Positions 33,590 to 47,200 of a stretch of DNA of 64,000 nucleotides are shown in pieces. The notes under the pieces are model-generated. The model made no database searches. It saw only the letters and a program-made list of their open reading frames with translations, and was not told the origin of the DNA. The DNA comes from Diploscapter coronatus (lineage: Eukaryota; Nematoda; Chromadorea; Rhabditida; Rhabditidae). The stretch lies in NCBI GenBank assembly GCA_964036155.1, contig OZ038423.1:71377249-71441248 (forward strand), given 5' to 3'. Position numbers and translations under genes: made by a program. Position 1 is the first letter of the stretch, and each line of letters opens with the position of its first letter.

Positions 33590-35609
33590 TTAATTGAGCA
33601 TGGTATGATCTTCGAAAATCTTCTTCCTTTGTTCTTCGACTTTTCTCATCCACCTATTTTGCTCGGCTTCAACTTTGCCCAGAACGTGATTTCTGAAAAT
33701 AAAAATTTTCGAAATTAGAATAGAATTAAAAAAAAACAAAATTTAAGCACAAATGAGTCTTTTCTTCTCATTTCCCATGAAAGTAGTAACACAATGTTTT
33801 GCGCTGTCCGATGTTTTTTTCAGAAAAATTGGGTAAACCTTTTGCATTATTTTTTTACATAAACATTCTTTAAAATATTCCCGACAATTCTATGTTTAGA
33901 TTTAAAAAAAAACAACCTATCATAAAAATGAATAAAATCGATTTTTAACAATTTTAATGATGCTTCGCCGGACAAGGAAAAGAGAGAGCAAAGCACTGTA
34001 AGCATTCGACTTACTATTCGTATCTAGTGGTGGGAGAAATCTGGATCAAATCAATTTTTACCCGTTTTCTTTTCCTTTCAAAGATAATTAAATTAAAATT
34101 TTAAAATACCTTGATCTCATATTACTCCCGCCGTGCACGGAGACATCGGATTCAGCCTGCGACGGGGCAATCGACATTTCAGAATTTGATGCATTCGAAA
34201 ACATATTGTCTTCCATGTAAATCTAAAAATTGAAATTTTTACTTATCTTTTCTGATTATTCAAAAACCAATTTTCGAAAGTAATACATGGAAATACAAGA
34301 CATAGAATATTTGATAAATGGGAAATAGGATTGGGTAAGAAAGAATTTATTTTTGTGTCAAAAAGTCATGCTATTTTTGAATTTCCTTCCTGCGTTTTCT
34401 TGAAATTAAATAAACTATTTTAAATTAACCTCATCTCTCTGTTGTCTGTAGGGCATCTGAAGTCGCCTTTTTCTCAGCATCGGGTCGAAACACATCAAGT
34501 AGCCCATGTAGACGACCAGCGTGAGCAGTACGGAAATCACGAAGAACACGACAACCTTAAATAATAAATTGGAAAAACTAGCCACATTTATAAAACAACA
34601 CATTTTACTCGTACATTATGAAGAAAAACAGTAAGTTTATCCAATTTGAACTCATAAAATACTCGAATTTATGTTTAAAAAGTGTCTTATTGTAAAATCT
34701 ATAAAAGAAGCTCCCTATAATAAAAGTTCATTCTTGGAGGGAGATAAAAATATAAGTCTACGGATTTCTATTTTGAAGAAAAATAAAAATGACCTTAATA
34801 ACGACCGTATTCCTGGACTCGAATCGACAATCACAGTTCGCCAAAAAAGCATCGATATGCGCGTTATCCACCACTCCTTCCACTCCCCTCTTCACCACTG
34901 ATTGAGGGTTGCTGCAATTTAAATTTTAAGTAATAAACAAATTAGCATAAAATATTTCAATTTCAAAATTTACAAGAAAATAGCTAAAAATTCTATTTTT
35001 CAAATAAACATTGAAGCCTTTGGAAACAATGACACACATTTTAGAGGGGAAGAAATTAATCTGAAAAAAAAAACTTATAAAATCACAACTGAGCTTTTAG
35101 ATCGAAGATAAAATCTTTTAAGCTGGGAAAAATCAATAAATTTAAAAGTTGATAAAATCTATTGGTTTGTTACCAATCGCTGGGATTGATGGACGTCATG
35201 GTGTAGTATCGTCTGTGGTTGTCGTTGTCCGACGAGTCATTTGTGGGCTTGTCCGAGAAGTACTTCGTCGACGGGCACACGCACCGACACCGATCGTCCT
35301 CGAAATTCGCCTGGAATTGAAAAGCTAGGAGTACTTGAAAAAATAATGGGGAAATAATTTCTAGTCTTTCTTTTTCAAGAAAATTTCTCGATATTCCGAC
35401 GTTTGTATTCTTTAGCGTTTTCTTCTCGGAACTTTAGCCTTCAGAATAGTATGGTTTTTCGAAAATTAGCTCTTTAACGGTAGAAAATGAGAAAACTTTA
35501 GTTATCGTAAAGCTTTACGATTTTGTTTATTAAATTTTCAACTAACATCAGCCTTCACCCCGCAAGTGTAGACGAGCAGCACGGTAAAGAATAGTCTGAG
35601 AGGTTCCAT
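33590..35609 (-). CDS. TMEM9: TMEM9 family endolysosomal membrane protein
   Basis: TMEM9 proteins are single-pass endosome/lysosome glycoproteins linked to V-ATPase and ClC transporters. Exons on the minus strand: 35609-35547, 35310-35174, 34911-34794, 34555-34430, 34222-34110 and 33692-33590; 219 residues. Order: signal peptide (MEPLRLFFTVLLVYTCGVKA), Cys-rich luminal region (DDRCRCVCP, later CNPQS and NCDCRFESR), one transmembrane helix (VVFFVISVLLTLVVYMGYLM, about 107-127), FDPMLRKRR at the cytoplasmic face, and the conserved tail LGKVEAEQNRWMRKVEEQRK. The cytosolic linker is longer and more Ser/Asp-rich than in mammals. Potential N-glycosylation site in the luminal part: NDSS. Divergent from phosphatidylinositol synthase, 385 bp apart. 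Confidence 0.93.
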
Positions 35610-35993
35610 TTTATCCGGAAGTTTCTACAAATCATAAAATGATCGGAAAAATAAAAATCGAATCGAAGGAAAAGCAATGAATTCACTCGGCATTTCGACC
35701 GCGTTTACACTTTCGTCACTTGCGAAAATGCCGTTTGTCGATATATTCGTTTTGAATAACGAAATTCACTTGCGCTATTTTCCGCTTCGATTTTCGAATT
35801 TTCTCAAAATTTTCGCATTTTCTTGATTTCTGGAAGGTTCACCGGACTCCCTTATCATTCATTTGACAAATCTACCCATTTTTAACTCAAATACTGATAG
35901 GAAATATGAGAAAAACAGGTGAACTTTTCGGGAATTCGATTTTCGCTATAATGCTATTTTTCTGATTTTTACGACCTCCAAAAATTCAGAAGA
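35610..35993. promoter_or_regulatory. Divergent promoter region TMEM9 / PI synthase
   Basis: 384 bp between two divergent ATGs, each preceded by a splice-acceptor-like tract (minus atttgtag, plus aaaattcag). A bidirectional promoter is the simplest reading. No known motif stands out. Confidence 0.5.
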
Positions 35994-37347
35994 ATGTCGG
36001 ACAACGACAACGTCTACCTGTTCTACCCCAATCTGATCGGCTACGGCCGCATCGTGCTGGCCATCGTTTCCTTCTACTGCATGTCGACTTCCCCGCTTAT
36101 GGCCATGTTTTGGTACTTTTTATTCTTCACATCTATCAATTTCTGACCTATCGACTTTTAAAGCCCACAACGTGAAAATACGGCGGACTAAAAATTTTGC
36201 ATTTATCCTGTATGAAATCAGACTTTTTGATACATGTGGCTTTTAAAGATAAAAGGTAGTCATTATTTGGTGGTGGCTTTTGTTCAAACCGCTCATTTTT
36301 ACTGTGGAAATGAGGTTTTCTCTCAGTTACGCTCTGTCCGCGGCTCTTGATGCATTCGACGGGTGGGCGGCGCGGACATACAACCAGAGCAGTCGATTTG
36401 GGGCGATGCTCGACCAACTGACCGATCGGTGCGCGCTGCTCGCACTCTGCATGGCCCTCTGCAAATTCTACCCTGATTGGCTATTCTGGTTTCAGGTATT
36501 ATTATTTTTAAAGTATCAAACCATCAACTAAAAATAAAATATTGCAATGTTCATGAGATTCCCTCCACTTTGCACATTTTTGTTCAGATATGAAATGTAT
36601 AAAGATGGCTCGTAGAAAAAGACACCGGGACACCGGGACACCGGTTAGAAAAAGACACCGGCTTTTTCTTTTCTTCTCTTGCTTTCTCATACTATTTCTT
36701 AGAAAACCCGGTGTCTTTTTCTAACCGGTGTCCCGGTGTCCCGGTGTCTTTTTCTATGAGCCATAAAGATCAATCATTTTCGGAAAAATGATAATGGTTG
36801 ATTTTCCAGATGAGCGCGGTAATCGACATCGCCTCCCACTGGCTACATCTCCATGGAGCGGATCTGACCCAGCAAAACACTCACAAGCAAAGCTCGAACC
36901 CGATTCTCCACCTGTACTACACAAACAGGATGTTCCTCGGGTTGATGTGCGCTGGCAACGAGGGATTCTACCTGTTCCTCTACATTCGAACTTTCTTCCC
37001 TGGTATTTATTTTTGAAGAGAAAATAAACTAAAAATTTTAAATCCTTCATTTTTTCCTGAAAAATCACGAACTTTATAGATTTTTCTACACAAAAGTAGA
37101 TACTATCAAAAATATCCACCAATAAATTCCTGATTTTCTTGAAAGTGGATATTTAAAAGTACCAATTTCAGGTCCGACCCTGTTCTCGATCCACCTGATG
37201 TCCTACCTGGCATTCCTGATGTTCCCGGTCGCCTTCGTCAAATCGGCCATCAGCGTTGTTCATCTGTTCACTGCGGCAGATACCGTAGTCCAATTCGATG
37301 TTCAACAGAGGAGGAATCCGAGGGCAGCATCTTCAAAATCGAACTGA
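35994..37347 (+). CDS. CDIPT: Phosphatidylinositol synthase (CDP-diacylglycerol-inositol 3-phosphatidyltransferase)
   Basis: Makes phosphatidylinositol from CDP-diacylglycerol and myo-inositol in the ER. Exons 35994-36112, 36327-36495, 36810-37002 and 37172-37347; 218 residues (human 213). The CDP-alcohol phosphotransferase motif is complete: D48-x2-D51-G52-x2-A55-R56-x8-G65-x3-D69-x3-D73 in LDAFDGWAARTYNQ...RFGAMLDQLTDR. Other family blocks: VYLFYPNLIGYGRIVLAI at the start, DIASHWLHLH, LYYTNRMFLGLMCAGNEGFY, and the C-terminal hydrophobic helices ending SVVHLFTAAD. aaaattcag lies four bases before the ATG. Intron 2 contains a hAT-like MITE. Next plus-strand gene (Brr2) starts 863 bp downstream. 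Confidence 0.97.
36607..36762. mobile_element. hAT-like hairpin MITE with 8-bp target duplication
   Basis: 156-bp element with arms of about 55 bp built of CACCGG/GACACCGGG repeats. It is flanked by identical 8-bp copies of ATAAAGAT at 36599-36606 and 36763-36770, a length typical of hAT transposons. It lies inside intron 2 of the PI synthase gene. Confidence 0.88.
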
Positions 37348-38210
37348 AGGAGAAGTCAAAATTTGGAAACGATCAAGTTGCTTTAAAACCTTATAAATCC
37401 CGTATATCCAGGCATATTTATACTTCATATGAAAATCTCCTTTATTTCAGAATCTTCATTGAATTTCGATAGTTACTATTCTTACAGATTGGAGAAAATT
37501 ACTGCTTGCAAAGGAAAAAGATAATAGCCCCGAGTAATTTTGCAGGATTCTTTGATTTCAAAGAGCAATATTTCGTTTTTTTGTACATACCGAAAAGAGC
37601 TTCTGCAATTTTCTTCTATCCGCTGACAATCAATATTTTAGAGACATTCCCTTTTATTGCAATTCAAAATGTGATCTTCTAAGAATAATCAAGCTTCCGA
37701 GTGCAGATATTGTATCGGTCAAATGAAGTGACAGTTCATGTGTTAAAGAGCGCCTTGCGAGAAATGCGCGTCACGACTATGCGCAAAGAGGAAGGCTAGA
37801 GCACAGAAAGAGTGGTACGCAATTTCCTCTGAGTCTCTAGCCTTTTCTTGTTTTTTTTTTCGATTCGCGAACTTTCACTTAATTTAACCGAAACACTATC
37901 CCAGCTAGTTTGTGCAATCTTTTGAAAATTCTATTACTTTCTTAAAAAATGAAAATTAGATTTCTATTGCTTAGAGATTTTTTATCTGTCCATACACTGA
38001 ATTTAATAATGAATGGAAATTTCGAAATAATAAAAAAACATTGTTCTTTCATTTTATGATACATTTACGAGTTTGAAACTCGCTTGATATCTGATTTCTT
38101 TAAATTTTTATTTTCAGAAGGTAAATTTGACAAATTTCAGAAATTGCAAAGAGAAGGTTTTCAATTTGGATTTCTGATTGGCTGAGTTCTGAAGAAAATT
38201 CGAAGCAAAC
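37348..38210. other. Intergenic between PI synthase and Brr2
   Basis: It contains the PI synthase 3' UTR, the second copy of the Tc1/mariner-type MITE (37708-37898), and two tttcag acceptors (38117 and 38140 region) shortly before the Brr2 start codon. The latter suggest trans-splicing of Brr2. Confidence 0.6.
37708..37898. mobile_element. Tc1/mariner-type MITE, copy 2
   Basis: The same TIR (TTGTATCGGTCAAATGAAG) starts at 37710 and the right end is ACCGAAACAC, with TA on both sides (37708-37709, 37897-37898). Element about 187 bp. It shares with copy 1 the left 80 bp, the AAAGAGTGGTACGCAATT block and the right TIR, but differs in the middle, as expected for diverged copies of one family. Confidence 0.85.
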
Positions 38211-41200
38211 ATGGCTGACGAATTCGCACGAGTTCAACAGTATGAGTACAGACAGGTAAAAATAAGTCAAATCGAAAACAATTCTCAAATCTTTTTTTCT
38301 ACTTTTTTCACATCGAAAAGGTCTTGAAATTGAAAATTGAAAAGAATGAAAAAGTAGCGTATTTTAAAACGCAAAACTAAACTCAAAATTTCTGCTAGAA
38401 TTTGAAGAAAAAAAATGAAGGCTAAAAATAAATTTTCAGAACTCCAACTTGGTCCTTCAAGTGGACTATAATCTGACGGAGAGGAGAGGCAGAGAGGAGC
38501 CGACCGGAGAGGTGATGCCTCTGAATGACAAGGCGCTCAAGGGAATGAAGATGGGCGACAAGTATCAGAGGAGTGTCGCCCCCAAGCCGGAAGAGAAGAA
38601 AAAGAGGTTGGGATTTTTTTCCGACAATAAAGAAAGATCGCTGGATACGAGCTTATTTTGGATGGATAGGAAAAACTTTGAATTTCTCTATGAAAAGCAA
38701 TGCTATAGAAATATTCTGTTTCGAAGACAAAAAATGCACTTTTATAATTTCAGAAAAAATTCAGCGATTGGAAACGATCTTAATAATTTAAATTTGGGAT
38801 GTTTAGAAAGAAGCGTGCCGAAGATGACGACTTTAAGTTGATGACGAAGCGAGTGCTCGGCGACAATGCTGAATTGATGGGCGTTTACAAACCCAGAACT
38901 CAAGAGACCAAGCAAACCTATGAAGTCATCTTGGCGTTCATTCAGGAGGCTTTGGGCGATCAGGTTTGCATTTTTATCCTCTGAAAATGTAAAGTTGTAT
39001 GAAAATTGATAAATTTATCTTAATTTCAAGCTTTTTGTACAATTTCAAAGAAAAAACGAAAATTTAGTTTAATTTAGAAATTCGTATCACAATATAGTCA
39101 AGTTGAGGAAAAAACCAAATTGAAAAATTGGAAACTTTTCAGAAATTATTTTTTTCAGCCCCGCGACATTCTGTGCGGCGCAGCTGACGAGGTTCTGGCT
39201 GTCCTCAAATCCGACAAAATCCGTGAAAAGGACAGGAAGAAGCAAGTGGAGGAATTCTTGGGCTCTTTGACTGAGGAGAGAACGGCCGTCCTGATCAATT
39301 TGGCTAAGAAAATCACCGACTTTTCTCTTGAAGAGGACACCAAAATTGAACAGGTTAGGAAATTTGGCTTAAAGAATAATTCAAGAAAATTTCACTCAAA
39401 ATCGATAGTCATTTTTTATTTAGAAAGTTTATCGAATTTTAGCGAGATATTATTGATAGGAAAATTGCTAATTATCCAAAAAAAAAATCTAAAAATAAAT
39501 TTAGGACGAGTTGGATGAAAACGAAGGCGTCAACGTGCAGTTCGAGGACTCTGATGAGGAGGGTGAGGACGTTGTGCAGGAAATCAGAGGTAATTTTATT
39601 TTTTTTGTGGCTTTTCTCTGTTCTAAATCTGAAAAATTTCAAGTCTTCCATATTTTATCCTCTAGAACAATGCATATCTGAAAATCAATAATCGCTTCTC
39701 TCTTATTCTCACATGTGCGTTTTTCTAATTAGTGAAGATTTTATGCCCCTGCGGAGTTATTGAATGCGACTTTTGTCAATGCGCTACGCTAATGGGCACA
39801 AATGAAAGGGATGAAAAGCACATTTGTATTGATTTTTGAAGGTGTGTAAATTGGGAAATGAAAATAGGCAGAAAAACACGATAAAGGGGACTCAAAATGT
39901 AAAAACAAATAGAAAGACTAAATTTGTATCTTCTAAAAACGATAAAATTAAAAATATTTTAATTTTTAGTTGGCGAAGACGAGTCTGACGACGATGAAGG
40001 CGGGGTTGAGGCTACGTATGATGAGGTTATCAAGGACTCGCACATGGACGATGACGTAAGTTTTAGATTAAAAAATGTAAAATGAACATTTAGAAATTTC
40101 TGAAAAGACTAAATTCTAATTATAAAATAAATGGATAGAAGAACGACGAGAGGAAGAATATAAAATAGAATATTGAATTTTCCAGGAGGAAGCAGAGCAC
40201 AGGAAGGGGGAGTTGCGTCCTCGAGACATCGATGCTCATTGGATTCAGCGATCCCTCGCCAAATTCATCAAAGACCCCAACGTCGCTCAGCAGAGAGTCC
40301 AGGATGTTCTCAAAATTCTGAAGGTGGGAAACGAATTCTTTACAACATTCCAAAAGTGTAATCTTTTCCGTATCTCATAACCCAATAATTAAAAGATTTA
40401 AAAAAAAATTTCAGAATATTAAAATTAAGAAATGCACTTTTCTACTGTGGTGGTAAAAAATCGATTCTCTCCTAAAATTTTCAAAATTTCCAGGACGCCC
40501 CGGACGAATCTAATGTGGAGAATCAGCTCGTTCTCTTGCTAGGATTCGACCAATTCGACTTCATCAAAACACTGAGGCAGCACAGAAACATGGTCCTCTA
40601 TTGCACTCTGCTGAGGGCTGCAAGTCCGGAAGAGAGGATTCAGGTTGATATTGTTTTATAAAAGTCACCTCCTTAGACAATTCTTTTTTTCCTTTTCATC
40701 AATATTATTTTAAGAGGATCAGGGGAAAATTTGACTTTTTAGTAAAAGTGTTGGTAAAAAAAGAACAAAAAACTCCAAAATTATGAGATCCAGAAAGAAT
40801 AAAAACAAAAAATTCTCAGATCGAGGACGAAATGCGCATGAAGCCCGAACTCCACCACATTCTCAAGCAGCTGCAGGAGACGGAAGAGACGGACATCGTG
40901 GATGTAAGAATTTGTTATTGAAAAATTTCCAAAATGCCTCCTAAGAATTATCTTGAAAAAAGATTTAAAAGAAAGCAATAAAGAGTCACATTTCAGGCCG
41001 AACGAACTAAAAGAGAGAAGGAGCGTTCGAAGAAGGCGGCCGCTGCGGCAGAGGAGGCACTGGCTGCGGGACAGTGGCTGGCGGGCAGGAAGATCCTCGA
41101 CCTGAACGATCTCGCCTTTAGTCAGGGATCGCATTTGATGAGTAACAAGAGGTGGGAATTTAAAAAATAAAAAACTATTTTCTCAATTTTGTATGAAATA

Positions 41201-44200
41201 AATGCCGGTTAGAAATTTTGAAAAAAAACATGGCTAATTGTAATAAGATTAAAGAATAAATTGAAAAAAGTCCTAAAATGAAGAAAAAATCGTAAAATTA
41301 AAATATATATAAACGAAAGGATAGTTTCACTGAGTTTGTTTTCAAATTTCAGATGCGAACTGCCCGAAGGTTCATACCGCAAGCAGAAGAAGAGCTACGA
41401 AGAAATTCACGTTCCTGCTCTCAAGCCCAAGCCTTTTGCCGAGGGAGAAAAGCTGATCGAAATCAGCGAGTTGCCGAAATGGGCCCGTCCCGCATTCGAC
41501 GGCTACAAGTCTCTCAATCGCATCCAATCCAGACTCTGCCAATCCGCCCTCCATTCCGATGAGCATCTTCTTCTCTGTGCTCCTACCGTAAGATTTTATT
41601 TAATTGAGAAATGAAGATACTTTAAGCTTGTCTGGAAAAGTAAATGTTGAGAAAATTGCAAATTTATATTTTTATTTCCAGGAATTATGATATTTGAAAT
41701 TTGAAGAAGACAAGATTTTGCCTGAAATTTTTAACTTTCACGAATACCATGAAAAATAGATTAAAAATATACATTTTTTTACTTTTTAAATTTTCAGGGC
41801 GCCGGAAAGACTAACGTGGCTCTGCTTTCCATCCTACGCGAAGTCAGTAAGCACATGAACGAAGACGGCAGCATCAAATTGGACGAATTCAAATGCATCT
41901 ACATCGCGCCGATGAAGTCCCTCGTCCAGGAAATGGTCGGCAGCTTTTCGAAGAGATTGGCGCCTTATGGCATTGTGGTGAGTTTTGCAAAGTTTTTAAA
42001 AATAGGACGAGGGTGAAGAAAATGAATCGAGTTTGTTTAGGTCGGCGAAATGACGGGAGACGCGCAGATGAGCAAGGAACAGTTCATGGCAACGCAGATC
42101 ATCGTTTGCACGCCCGAAAAATACGACGTCGTCACCAGGAAGGGTGAGTTGGCAAGCATTTAAAACAAACCAACAAAGGATAATTTTGCAAAAGTAAAGA
42201 AAAATCATTAAATTTCCATTTCACTTTTTTGAACACTAAATTTTTTGATTTCTGATAATAAAGTTTTAGAAAAGGAAAATAATTCGAAATTTTTGAGGTG
42301 GTGAGCGCGCCTACAACCAGCTGGTCCGACTGCTGATTCTGGATGAAATTCACCTGCTGCACGACGACAGAGGACCCGTCCTCGAGGCCATCATCGTCAG
42401 AACCATCAGACAGATGGAGCAGAATCACGACGACTGCAGACTCGTCGGATTGTCCGCTACACTGCCCAATTATCAGGTTTTTATTTTTTTATTCAACCCT
42501 ATTAAGTTCCAAATTTGCAATGGGATTGTATAGAAAATATGAAACTAAAGTTTTTGCGACGTTTTCAATGAACCTATTATAGGAATGAGGATATAAAGGA
42601 ATATATAAAGGATTTAGAAGAAAGATTGGAATAAAATTGAAAACTCAGGATGTCGCTACTTTTCTGCGCGTCAAGCCCGAGCACCTCTACTTCTTCGACA
42701 ACTCCTATCGCCCCGTCCCGCTCGAGCAACAGTACATCGGAGTGACTGAGAAGAAGGCGCTCAAGAGATTCCAGGTAAACTATATTAGAAGTTTAGAATA
42801 AAAAGGACAAATTCTACTTCTCAACGGATCTCATAGAGCACTCCCTCAAAGCTAAACAAGCTATTCAGAGAATTGGAATAAAATAAAATGCTCTACTTTG
42901 AAGAATATTATGGAGTTTTTCAAGATAAAATAATTTTGGTAATGGGTAGATTTTTAAATTTTTTAAGGGGGCTTATATTAAAAGTTTGAAATTACGAGAA
43001 AGAAAATTCTCCAGGCGATGAACGAGGTGGTCTACGACAAAATCATGGAACATGCCGGAAAATCGCAGGTCTTGGTTTTCGTCCATTCCAGAAAGGAGAC
43101 CGGAAAATCCGCTAAGGCCATCAGGTATTTTTTCCTATTTCTCCATAACATCAATGTTTATCCTTTTTCATCAAATACATTCTTGAAAACAATTCCTATA
43201 AGTTCTGGAATGAAAGAAACTTCCAGAATATAATTTTTTAAATTTTAATACAATAAATACTTTCCAGAGACGCCTGCCTAGAAAAGGACACTCTGTCGGC
43301 GTTCATGCGAGAGGGCAGTGCTTCTACGGAGATTCTGAGAACCGAGGCCGAGAACGTCAAGAATTTCGATCTGAAGGACCTCCTTCCCTATGGATTCGCG
43401 ATCCATCACGCTGGAATGAACAGGGTCGATCGTACGCTCGTCGAGGATTTATTCGCCGATAAGCATATTCAGGTTGAGGATTTTTAGAATCTTGAAAACT
43501 TTGTAAAAGTGCATTTTTTGTTTAGAAAAATGAATATTTTACAAAGTTAAAAGACTCAGAATGATAAGGAAATGTTCGTATACAATGCATGAAATTTGTA
43601 GCAATATGAAAATTTCTGAAGAAAGTACGAAAAAGTCATTTTCTTTTATTTGAAAAAAATTTATTTAATTTTAATTTTGCAGGTCCTCTTCTCCACGGCC
43701 ACCCTCGCATGGGGTGTGAATCTGCCGGCTCACACAGTCATCATCAAAGGCACGCAAATCTACAACCCGGAAAAGGGCAGATGGACCGAGTTGGGCGCTC
43801 TGGATGTGATGCAGATGCTGGGCAGGGCTGGAAGACCGCAGTACGACTCCAAAGGACAGGGAATCTTGATTACAAATCACTCGGAATTGCAATTCTACCT
43901 GTCGCTCATGAATCAGCAGGTTTGGGATTTTGAAATTTCATTGAATATTGAAAAATTTCTTCATATTTTGCTCAAAATAAAAAAACTTTGATTTTTTCAG
44001 CTCCCAATCGAGTCCCAGCTGATCGCTCGTCTGCCCGACATGCTGAACGCGGAGATCGTGCTCGGCACAATCAATTCTGTGTCCGAGGCGATGACTTGGC
44101 TGGGCTACACCTATCTCTACGTCAGGATGCTCAAGAACCCCACCCTCTACGGTATTTCTCACGAGCAGGCGGTAACGATTTTTTCTACAACTATTCTAAT

Positions 44201-47200
44201 TTCCAAAAAAATTCTTAACCCTATTCTTATATTAAATCTTATTTTTTGAAGAGATGGAATAAGGTTGGAATTGTTTTCTGCGAATTCGAAGTTAAAATTT
44301 TAGAATTAAAAGCAATTTTTCAGAGAAACGACCCTCTGTTGGAGCAGAGAAGAGCAGACCTGATTCACACGGCTTGTCTGCAATTGGACAAGGGCAATCT
44401 CATCAAATACGACAAGAAGAGTGGGCTCATTCAGGTACGGAGGAAGTTGTTCAGATTAGGCTTGTCCCCTCGATTAAACTTTCCCAGAAAGAATGCATAT
44501 TGGACAAACCTGAAAATTGTTTTGGTTTTCAGAAATGTATTACTTGAAAAAATGGCTATGCTTCTTTTCCCCTTTCTCTGATTTTTGGATGCAATATTTA
44601 GAATTTACAAAAGAAATGTAGATGCACGTAAAGAAGCTGATTTTGATTTGCAGGCCACGGAGCTCGGCCGCATCGCGTCTCACTACTACTGCACATTCGA
44701 GTCGATGCAGACGTACAACCAGCACCTCAAGCCGACTGCAACCGAGATCGACCTCTTCAGGATCTTCTCTATGAGCAGCGAGTTCAAACTCATTGCGGTT
44801 AGAATTGGATTTTTCTGCCAAAAAAATTCATTTTGAAAACTAGAATATTTTTGAAAAGTAGAGTACAAGCTCATGGCGATTAGAATATTCATTTTAAAAA
44901 CTCTTCCAGGAAAAATGATTTGATTTTGAAATTCTGAATTTTTAGATAGAAATATTCCATGAGTTATACTTGAAAATGCTCATATATTTTTAAAATATGT
45001 TTCCCAGAAAGGACGATTTTAAGAAATTTGAAAAATATAAAGTGAAAATAATGATTTTTTTAAGAAACCGAATTATTTCAGGTCCGCGAAGAAGAAAAGC
45101 TGGAACTGCAGAAACTCGCCGAACACGTGCCGATTCCCATCAAGGAGAATCTGGATGAGAGCAGCGCGAAAACGAACGTCCTGCTTCAAGTAGGAAAATT
45201 GAATCTTTGTGCTAACTTTCAGCTCTTTTCAAAATAAAAAATCAGTTTTCTACTAGTTTTATTGATTTGTTGCAAATTTAGGCCTACATTTCTCAGCTGA
45301 AACTGGACGGTTTCGCCCTGCAGTCGGACATGGTGTTTATCGCTCAGTCCGCAGGACGGCTGTTCAGGGCCATCTTCGAAATCGTGCTCTGGAGAGGATG
45401 GGCGGCGCTTGCTCAGGTAAAGTTTATGATTTTTTTTAGAATTTTTCCTACAATTAGTTTTTTTTGATTGAAGATAGTGATATTTTATAGAGCGTTTTGT
45501 TATTTTGTCAGACTCTGGTTCTAAAATTATTGATTTTTCTTTAATTTGGCAATTTTCAGAAAGTCCTCTCCCTCTGCAAAATGGTGACCGCCCGCCAATG
45601 GCAGTCCCTCAACCCGCTGCACCAGTTCAAGAAAATCCCCGCCGAAGTTGTTCGTTCCATCGACAAGAAGAATATCTCCTTCGACAGACTGTACGATTTG
45701 GATCAGCATCAGCTCGGCGACCTCATCAAAATGCCCAAAATGGGCAAGCCGCTATACAAGTTCATCAGGTATCGGATTTATGAAAAAGATGAAGATCTCT
45801 AGAATTCGGAAAAAATGAAATAGACCGATTGTAAAACTTTCAGACAATTCCCCAAGCTGGAGATGCAGACGCTGATTCAGCCGATCACTCGAACCACTCT
45901 GAGAATTGAGCTCACCATCACTCCAGATTTCCAGTGGGATGAGAAGTAAACATTTATATTCCCTACGAAATTAAACGAAAAAACAATTTTTGTAATTCTC
46001 TTCAAATTCGTGATTTTTCCAGAGTGCACGGCAGTGCGGAGGGTTTCTGGATTTTCGTGGAAGATGTCGACGGCGAGCTGATTCTGCACCACGAGTACTT
46101 CCTGCTCAAGCAGAAATTCGCGGCCGACGAGCACGTCGTCAAAATGTTCGTGCCCGTCTTCGATCCCATGCCGCCCCTCTACTTTGTCAGAATCGTGTCC
46201 GATAGATGGTTGGGATCTGAAACGGTAAAATTTTCGATTTTTTTCAAGTTATCAGGGAAAAACTAAAGATTATAATATCCAGGATTTTGTTTTTCCTATA
46301 AATTATCCCAAGAAAACTCGTAAGATTGTCATATCTCACTTTCCCATTTCTTATTAATAGCCATGAAAAGACGACAGAATTCTAGTGAAAAGGGCAAATT
46401 TGGAAAATTTATTAAATTTAAAATTTAAAAAATTGACTTTTTCAGGTGCTGCCCATCTCGTTCCGCCATCTGATTCTGCCGGAGAAGTACCCGCCTCCCA
46501 CTGAGCTTCTCGATTTGCAGCCTCTGCCCATTTCCGCCCTGAACAACAAGGACTTCGAAGAGGTCTTCAAAACCGCTGGAATCTCCGTCTTCAATCCCAT
46601 CCAGACTCAAGGTTTGTAAATTCTATTTTTCATGGCTCTTAAAAAATAAACTAAAATAAAAAAGTTTAAATTTTAATTTTAGTGTTCCGCACGATCTACG
46701 AGAATAAGGAGAACGTCCTTCTCGCTGCCCCCGAAGGCTCTGGCAAGACAGCCTGTGCTGAGCTGGCCATTCTCAGGCACTTCGAACATCACCCTGAATC
46801 GAAAGCAGTGTACGTTACCCCCATGGAAGATATGGCTATTAAGGTGGGATTTTAAAAACAATTTACAAACAAATATTATTTTTAGACTTGTTTTTTTTTT
46901 TTTTTTATCGTTTTACAAAATGCATTATTTTATTTAAGAATTTAGAAGGTCTTGAATAAAATCGAATGTGATAGCGGGTATTATAATTTGTTCCTCATTT
47001 TTAATTTCTGAACTTTGAAATTTGTACAATTTGAAAAGATACGAGTAATTTGTAAAATTTTCTATTTTTAGGTCTACCAAGACTGGGCTCAACGAATCGG
47101 CAAAATCCTGGACATCGAAGTCGTCATGCTGACTGGAGAGCCGTCCACCGACCTGAAGCTCATCCAGAGGGGAAAACTCATCGTCAGTGTTCCGGAAAGG

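Noticed and set aside
36607..36762. Regular short GACACCGGG repeats suggesting a CRISPR-like array
   Set aside because: No unique spacers; the repeats are the arms of a fold-back MITE with an 8-bp target duplication in a eukaryotic intron.
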